Assembly (NCBI GenBank): GCA_947456995.1
Contig: CANGVB010000039.1
Span: 1-12,477, forward strand
DNA: 12,477 nt
Direction of reading: 5' to 3'
DNA from: Bryobacteraceae bacterium
GTDB lineage: Bacteria; Acidobacteriota; Terriglobia; Bryobacterales; Bryobacteraceae
How positions within the stretch are numbered: the first letter of the stretch is position 1; every line of letters begins with the position of its first letter. The notes under the pieces are model-generated. The model worked only from the letters and a program-made list of their open reading frames with translations, was not told the origin of the DNA and made no database searches. The position numbers were made by a program, and so were the translations under genes. This document shows, one piece after another, positions 9,401 through 12,477 of this stretch.

Positions 9401-9802
9401 GGCTCCAATTTCAGCCGTGGATGCCTGTACTTCAGCGCCAATGGCTTCAACGTTGATCGATTGATCCACTGAGCCGACTTCCATGACTACGTCGATGGTT
9501 GCGGTCTGATTGACAGCCAGAGTGAACTGGCTGAGTTTGTTCGTGCGAAAACCGGCCTTCGACACTTCCAGAGTGTACTGGCCGGGAAGGATGTTCAGAA
9601 ACGCGTAATAGCCGCTTTCATTGCTCACAGAGCGGGTTTCGATCGACGTGGATGGATTACGAAGCACAAGTGCGGCTCCAGGAATGATGCTTCCTGAGGA
9701 GTCGCGCAAGGTTCCGTTGATGGTGGCGCTGGATGCTTGGGAAAATGCTGCTGTTGCGCTTAAGGCGCTGAGCGCAAGGACAAGCAAGGTACTTCTAATC
9801 AT
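6452..9802 (-). CDS. TonB-dependent receptor, Oar-like, with N-terminal carboxypeptidase-regulatory-like domain
   Basis: From the chosen ATG at 9802 the protein has 1116 residues. Residues 1-21 are a signal peptide (MIRSTLLVLALSALSATAAF). Residues 25-110 form a carboxypeptidase-regulatory-like beta-sandwich (INGTLRDSSGSIIPGA, then GYYAFLNILPGQYTLEVSKAGF). The plug spans about 125-255 and includes LPLNGRNFTQLLSLTPGV and TLDGITNQG. The remainder is a large beta-barrel, ending in GGRFVF with the terminal phenylalanine typical of outer-membrane barrels. The frame extends 19 codons further upstream (ATG at 9859), but that start has no signal-like segment, whereas GGGAGG sits 10 bases before the 9802 ATG. 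Proteins of this kind are expanded in Acidobacteriota and are thought to take up or bind oligomeric substrates. The substrate here cannot be told from sequence. The TPR gene is translationally coupled downstream. Confidence 0.93.
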   Translation of the reverse strand: MIRSTLLVLALSALSATAAFSQASSATINGTLRDSSGSIIPGAALVLRNPSTSIETRSVSNESGYYAFLNILPGQYTLEVSKAGFRTNKLSQFTLAVNQTATIDVVMEVGSVDQSINVEAIGAEVQASTAEIGAVVARQQVVDLPLNGRNFTQLLSLTPGVAPVSVSQNTGSGFAHPGIGAFIFPAINGQTNRSNFWTLDGITNQGLMLSTPAVNPIVDAIAEFKVQSHNDQAEFGGVLGGVINVATQNGTNQLHGSAWEYVRNSEFDARNTFLPLVTPFRQNQFGGAIGGPVVIPKILNGRNTTFFHGAYQGWRFRRANNALFRVPTAANLNGDLSDDARQIFDPFTSRANPNGTGFVRDPFAGNRIPASRISAGNLLYARTTFPVGGAPITSDRNALDPSGFSQNQDEYSFRVDRVLTPKDNVFFRLSHSMLDQTASGGRPILASFREFNAMNIGTSWVHTFDPTTILQAQFGRLVNVDNSGQRFRSLPANFVRDVGYNPVFCCNFLDNQTLVPALNIDGWVGGAESLSLNRPSDVWQYKASFTKIKGNHQLKMGGEWNNMDFLGSPRNASATYRPIQTSNPQSPGNTGSQLASFLLDVPDAASFRNRSTTVRRGGHMGFFIQDQWKFSSKLTINLGFRYDKTFIPPLGQEGNENIFTGGYDLQRGVYLIQKQPGSCEELRRAPCVPGGRLPANVELLPNAKLYKNTNDNWQPRVGFAYRIAPRTAVRASFGIFFDNYAAVVQTAQNYSAQWPSVGEQLQENLNNPTAAQPTPTFNGRNPFPAGALPEATPFNQVQWYMDPNFQNPYSLQWNFGVQHQINSDTVVTVNYVGSGSRRLDIGGFYNVATTPGPGNFRERAPFPYIRPTYYDRSWGRGNYQSMQFLLDKKFKGGFAYMINYTYSKSIDIGCSGWYGVEGCSIQDPYKFNNDRSVSGFDLTHVATMNFVYELPFGKGKRFQTNNKVGDYILGGWRTNGIIRLSSGQPYNLQINGDLANTGNSNYLRLNFLGNPELENPTTGQWFDRSKVAAPAPFTFGNSGRFRMRSDGWENFDLSVFREFRLGESRRFELRVEGFNMFNHPVYAPPNANLSNAQLFGTVTGTANQPRQLQLGGRFVF

Positions 9803-9812
9803 CGTTGTACTG

Positions 9813-9818
9813 CCTCCC
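9813..9818 (-). promoter_or_regulatory. Ribosome binding site that fixes the receptor start
   Basis: GGGAGG on the minus strand lies 10 bases before the ATG at 9802. It lies inside the 19-codon extension from the ATG at 9859, and so favours the downstream start, which also places the signal peptide at the N-terminus. Confidence 0.7.
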
Positions 9819-9878
9819 AAATAGACGTATAGCGGGTTTGCTTCTAGAAAAGGCGACATCCCCCGATATCGTGGGTCT

Positions 9879-9907
9879 AGTCTATATCAGATTAAAATTC
9901 ACTTCAA
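9879..9907 (-). promoter_or_regulatory. Candidate promoter for the receptor operon
   Basis: On the minus strand TTGAAG (9907-9902) and TAGACT (9884-9879) are each four-of-six matches to sigma-70 -35 and -10 boxes and are spaced by exactly 17 bases. Transcription would begin near 9872, giving a leader of about 70 bases before the 9802 ATG. The match is modest and was found by eye. Confidence 0.35.
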
Positions 9908-9920
9908 CGACATAATCTGA
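9887..9920. promoter_or_regulatory. Perfect 8-bp inverted repeat TCAGATTA-N18-TAATCTGA, candidate operator
   Basis: TCAGATTA at 9887-9894 and its exact reverse complement TAATCTGA at 9913-9920 flank 18 bases in the AT-rich divergent intergenic region. The left half-site lies between the candidate -10 and -35 of the minus-strand promoter. The right half-site abuts the candidate -10 of the plus-strand promoter. A dimeric regulator bound here could act on both arms. The half-sites are about 26 bases apart centre to centre, between two and three helical turns. Confidence 0.4.
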
Positions 9921-9926
9921 AATAAT
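9898..9926 (+). promoter_or_regulatory. Candidate promoter for the cytochrome arm
   Basis: TTCACT (9898-9903, four of six) and AATAAT (9921-9926, five of six) are spaced by 17 bases. A start near 9933 would leave a leader of only about 16 bases before the ATG at 9949, in keeping with the absence of a recognisable Shine-Dalgarno there. CATAAT at 9911-9916 is an alternative -10 without a matching -35. Confidence 0.3.
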
Positions 9927-9948
9927 TAGCCGCAGCAAAATAAACCTC

Positions 9949-11634
9949 ATGTTGCTGTCCCTCCTCAGTTGCGTGTTGCTGGCTCAGGACCTTGATGTTG
10001 CGCTCCGCCGAGGCCAATCTCGTGGGCTTACTTTGCTCGATCAGGTGGAGGATTCCGAAGAGCGTAAAGCCTTTCAGCTCCTGTATCGCGAGGCAGACCC
10101 CCTGGCTCGCAGAACCCGTGTCACTGCGTTTTTGAAGAAGTTCCCCGCCTCCTGGTTGCTCGCTCAAGTCTATGAGGCAGGCGCACGCGCCAGCTTTGAT
10201 TTAACCGACTATCCCACCGGCCTCTACTACGCCCGGGAATCTCTTCGGCTCTATCCCGAAAACCCCCTCCTCACCGGCACCCTCGCGGCCGTGCTCGCCA
10301 ACAGAGGCGAAACTCAGGCCGCCAGACTTAAAGCCAAAGAAACACTGGCCGCTCTCGATCGCTTCCAGTCACCAGAAGGTATGCCAGAACGCGAATGGCG
10401 CCAGATACGGCAGCGATTGTTGGAAGCCTCAGAGAAAGTATTGGGCTCTACCCGTCAACCGCTGGCCCAAAAACCGCGAGACTCCCGCAGCGAATACGCA
10501 GGCAGCCAATCCTGCCAGCCCTGCCATCGGGCGCAATGGGATAGCTGGGCTGCCACAGGCATGGCCAAAATGCTCCGCAAGCTCCAACCTGACGCTGTTT
10601 TGGGGGATTTCACCAAACTGGCGTCTTTCGCTGAACAGGGCAATACCCTTGCGAAAGGCTTCGTGGAAAACGGTAACTATTTCGTAGATTTGCGCCGCCC
10701 AACCGGCCTGTGGGATCGCTTCCGCATCGATTACACCATCGGCTCAAAATGGCAGCAAGCCTACGCCACCAAAGCTCCCAACGGCGATCTCCACGTCCTG
10801 CCCTTGCAGTACAACAAGCTCAAAGGCGAATGGATCAACTACTGGCGCATGATCGACCCGCCCGATTCCGCCCGCACCGAACTCGGCAATTTTCACCGCA
10901 TGCGCGATGTCACCTCCTACCAGCAGAACTGCGCGCCTTGCCATACCAGCCAGTCTGAGGACAAAGGCTTTCTCGAACCCGGCGTAAATTGCGAAATGTG
11001 TCACGGCCCATCCGCCGCCCACACCAAGGGCAGCCCTGCCCAATGGAGCTTCAAGAAGATGGATCACCGCGGCTATGTCGAGGTCTGCGCGCAGTGCCAC
11101 GCCCAGTCTGCCATTCGCGAACCACAAGGCTTCCCCCCGCGCTACCAGCGCCGCCCCTATGCGGAGTTCTCACGTAAGGCCTTTTACCGCGATGGCCGCT
11201 TTCGCGAAACTACATTCATCGTCGAATCCTTTGAGCGCTCGGCCTGCTTCCAGAAAGGCGAGGCCCATTGTGGCCATTGCCACGATCCCCATCCCGCCAA
11301 CCCCGGCACCAATCGCACCTCTCTCAAACATGAGGCCGACTCAAACCAGATGTGTCTCCAATGCCATCCCGCGAAGTATTCTACGGTTTCACACACGCGC
11401 CACTCCGGCGGCGACGCAACCCGATGCGTCAACTGTCACATGCCGAAGATCATGAACAGTCTCCTCTTCAAGGCTCGCAATCACCAGATTGACGATCAGC
11501 CCCGGGCTGAGCCCACACTTCGCTTCGGCAGGCAGGAAAGCCCCAACGCCTGCTTCACTTGCCACGCAGAGCGCGATGATGCCTGGCTACAAAAAAGCTT
11601 GAAGGATTGGCGCTCGGCATTGCCAAAAGGTTAA
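9949..11634 (+). CDS. Octaheme c-type cytochrome with N-terminal helical/TPR-like region
   Basis: The 561-residue product has eight CxxCH heme-attachment motifs, with first cysteines at residues 189, 328, 348, 380, 441, 469, 493 and 535, so up to eight covalent hemes are expected in the periplasm. Residues 1-13 (MLLSLLSCVLLAQ) are a short signal-like segment with no basic residue. Residues 15-165 are helical and TPR-like (for example YYARESLRLYPENP). Then follows AGSQSCQPCH with a tryptophan-rich tail, and DYTIGSKWQQAY...VLPLQYN, features of the multiheme cytochrome c554/NrfB-like group common in Acidobacteriota and Verrucomicrobia. The likely role is electron transfer; no substrate can be named. 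An in-frame stop at 9913 and the lack of start codons between it and 9949 fix this ATG. No clear Shine-Dalgarno is present. The next gene begins 13 bases after its stop. Confidence 0.92.
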   Translation: MLLSLLSCVLLAQDLDVALRRGQSRGLTLLDQVEDSEERKAFQLLYREADPLARRTRVTAFLKKFPASWLLAQVYEAGARASFDLTDYPTGLYYARESLRLYPENPLLTGTLAAVLANRGETQAARLKAKETLAALDRFQSPEGMPEREWRQIRQRLLEASEKVLGSTRQPLAQKPRDSRSEYAGSQSCQPCHRAQWDSWAATGMAKMLRKLQPDAVLGDFTKLASFAEQGNTLAKGFVENGNYFVDLRRPTGLWDRFRIDYTIGSKWQQAYATKAPNGDLHVLPLQYNKLKGEWINYWRMIDPPDSARTELGNFHRMRDVTSYQQNCAPCHTSQSEDKGFLEPGVNCEMCHGPSAAHTKGSPAQWSFKKMDHRGYVEVCAQCHAQSAIREPQGFPPRYQRRPYAEFSRKAFYRDGRFRETTFIVESFERSACFQKGEAHCGHCHDPHPANPGTNRTSLKHEADSNQMCLQCHPAKYSTVSHTRHSGGDATRCVNCHMPKIMNSLLFKARNHQIDDQPRAEPTLRFGRQESPNACFTCHAERDDAWLQKSLKDWRSALPKG

Positions 11635-11647
11635 GAGATTGATAGAA

Positions 11648-12477
11648 ATGATGCAAATGCGAATACCCTGGATCGCGATCTGCTTTGCCCTCACTGCTCT
11701 GGCAGACGACGAATCTGCCCGCAAAATTCTCGCCACCCAATGTGTCTCCTGCCACGGAGCCGCCAAAATGGGCGGCCTTGACCTGCGCAGCCGCGAGGGC
11801 CTTTTGCAGGGTGGGGCACGCGGCCCCTCCGTTGTTCCTGGCAAGGCAGCCGACAGCATTCTCTATCAGGCCGTCGAGCGCAAAGGCAGTCTCGCAATGC
11901 CCCCGGGCAAGAAGGCCTTGACGGAGATGGAAGTAGCTACGATCCGCAATTGGATCGATGGCGGTGCCAAATGGGGAGACACTGCCATCCAGGCTCAACC
12001 CACCTGGTGGTCCTTCCAGAAATTAAAGAAGCCCGCAGTCCCCTCGGGTGCAGCCAACCCCATCGATGCCTTTGTACTGGCCAAACTGAAAGAACAAAAA
12101 CTCGTTCCCGTTGCCAAAGCCAACAGACGCGCCCTGCTCAAACGCTTGAGTATCGACATGTTGGGGCTCCCTCCCACCCCGGCAGAACTCGATGCCTTCG
12201 AGGCCGACCGCAGCCCCGAAGCCTATTCAAAAGTCGTAGACCGTATGCTCGCCTCTCCCCGCTATGGAGAACGCTGGGGCCGTCACTGGCTCGACGTAGT
12301 CCGTTATGCCGACACCGGCGGCTTCGAAACTGACATCTACTTCCCCAACGCCTGGCGATACCGCGATTACGTCATTCAGAGCCTCAACGAAGACAAACCC
12401 TATGCCCGCTTCGTCAAAGAACCACTAGCCGGCGATGAACTCTACCCCGCCAACCTCGATCTCGATGGCGGCTTCAA
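11648..12477 (+). CDS. PSCyt1/DUF1549 (planctomycete-type cytochrome c) protein, partial
   Basis: The frame runs from ATG at 11648 to the window edge, giving 276 codons. Residues 4-19 are a signal peptide (RIPWIAICFALTALA). Residues 25-110 are the PSCyt1 domain: heme motif CVSCH (Cys32-His36), GGLDLRSREGLLQGG, an AMPPG segment whose Met84 is the probable distal heme ligand, and WIDGGAKW. From residue 137 the DUF1549 (PSCyt2) domain follows: NPIDAFVLAKL, GLPPTPAELDAF, SPRYGERWGRHWLDVVRYADT. Full-length relatives are several hundred residues longer, usually with a C-terminal DUF1553 domain, and often lie next to a DUF1501 gene; both would be expected beyond the edge. The function is not established. 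Three ATGs (11648, 11651, 11657) are close together; the first has AAGAG ten bases upstream, while the third would give a more typical signal peptide. Confidence 0.9.
   Translation, partial: MMQMRIPWIAICFALTALADDESARKILATQCVSCHGAAKMGGLDLRSREGLLQGGARGPSVVPGKAADSILYQAVERKGSLAMPPGKKALTEMEVATIRNWIDGGAKWGDTAIQAQPTWWSFQKLKKPAVPSGAANPIDAFVLAKLKEQKLVPVAKANRRALLKRLSIDMLGLPPTPAELDAFEADRSPEAYSKVVDRMLASPRYGERWGRHWLDVVRYADTGGFETDIYFPNAWRYRDYVIQSLNEDKPYARFVKEPLAGDELYPANLDLDGGF

Noticed and set aside
6452..9802. Different base skew in the receptor gene as a sign of recent transfer
   Set aside because: The plus strand is G-rich here and C-rich in neighbouring genes, but this can come from the Asn/Thr/Pro-rich barrel composition and from codon preference; no boundary repeats or mobile genes support an insertion.
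9803..9859. Upstream ATG at 9859 as the receptor start
   Set aside because: It would put 19 extra residues before the signal peptide, and the good GGGAGG ribosome site serves the ATG at 9802.
9949..9987. Lipoprotein signal in the cytochrome (LLSC at residues 5-8)
   Set aside because: The cysteine is only at residue 8 with no basic n-region, too short for a normal lipobox signal; a plain signal segment is more likely.
11555..11998. 147-codon minus-strand frame across the cytochrome/PSCyt1 junction
   Set aside because: It overlaps two well-supported plus-strand genes and has no family features or ribosome site.

Overview
The window is gene-dense and shows no RNA genes, mobile elements or CRISPR arrays. 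It holds six protein-coding genes, two of them cut by the window edges, and no gene-free stretch longer than 146 bases. The gene content points to an Acidobacteriota chromosome, most likely of the Solibacter/Bryobacter type. The reasons are a very large TonB-dependent receptor with an N-terminal carboxypeptidase-regulatory-like domain and the plug motif LPLNGRNF, a secreted SpoIVB-type (S55) peptidase-like protein, a multiheme cytochrome, and a planctomycete-type cytochrome (PSCyt1/DUF1549) protein. The lineage is inferred from protein families only; there is no rRNA or other marker here.

Layout. A 146-bp divergent control region (9803-9948) splits the window into two arms. The left arm runs on the minus strand, in transcription order: the TonB-dependent receptor (9802 to 6452), a signal-peptide-bearing protein of about 20 TPRs (6452 to 4029) whose start overlaps the receptor stop as TAATG, an 87-bp gap, the S55 peptidase-like protein (3941 to 2148), and 14 bp later a secreted seven-bladed beta-propeller protein (2133 to beyond position 1, C-terminus missing). 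The right arm runs on the plus strand: an eight-heme c-type cytochrome with an N-terminal helical, TPR-like region (9949-11634), and 13 bp later the first 276 codons of a PSCyt1/DUF1549 protein (11648 to beyond 12477).

How the genes may work together. All six products carry an export signal or an export-compatible N-terminus, so the locus is devoted to the cell envelope. The left arm would supply an outer-membrane transporter or adhesion receptor, a TPR scaffold made in coupled fashion with it, and a protease-like/propeller pair. The right arm would supply electron-transfer or redox proteins. A perfect 8-bp inverted repeat (TCAGATTA-N18-TAATCTGA) lies between the two arms and touches candidate promoters facing both ways, so one regulator could control both. 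That link is inference. The most distinctive features are the S55 domain, whose motif blocks are in the reverse order to Bacillus SpoIVB, the TAATG receptor/TPR junction, and the octaheme/PSCyt1 pair.
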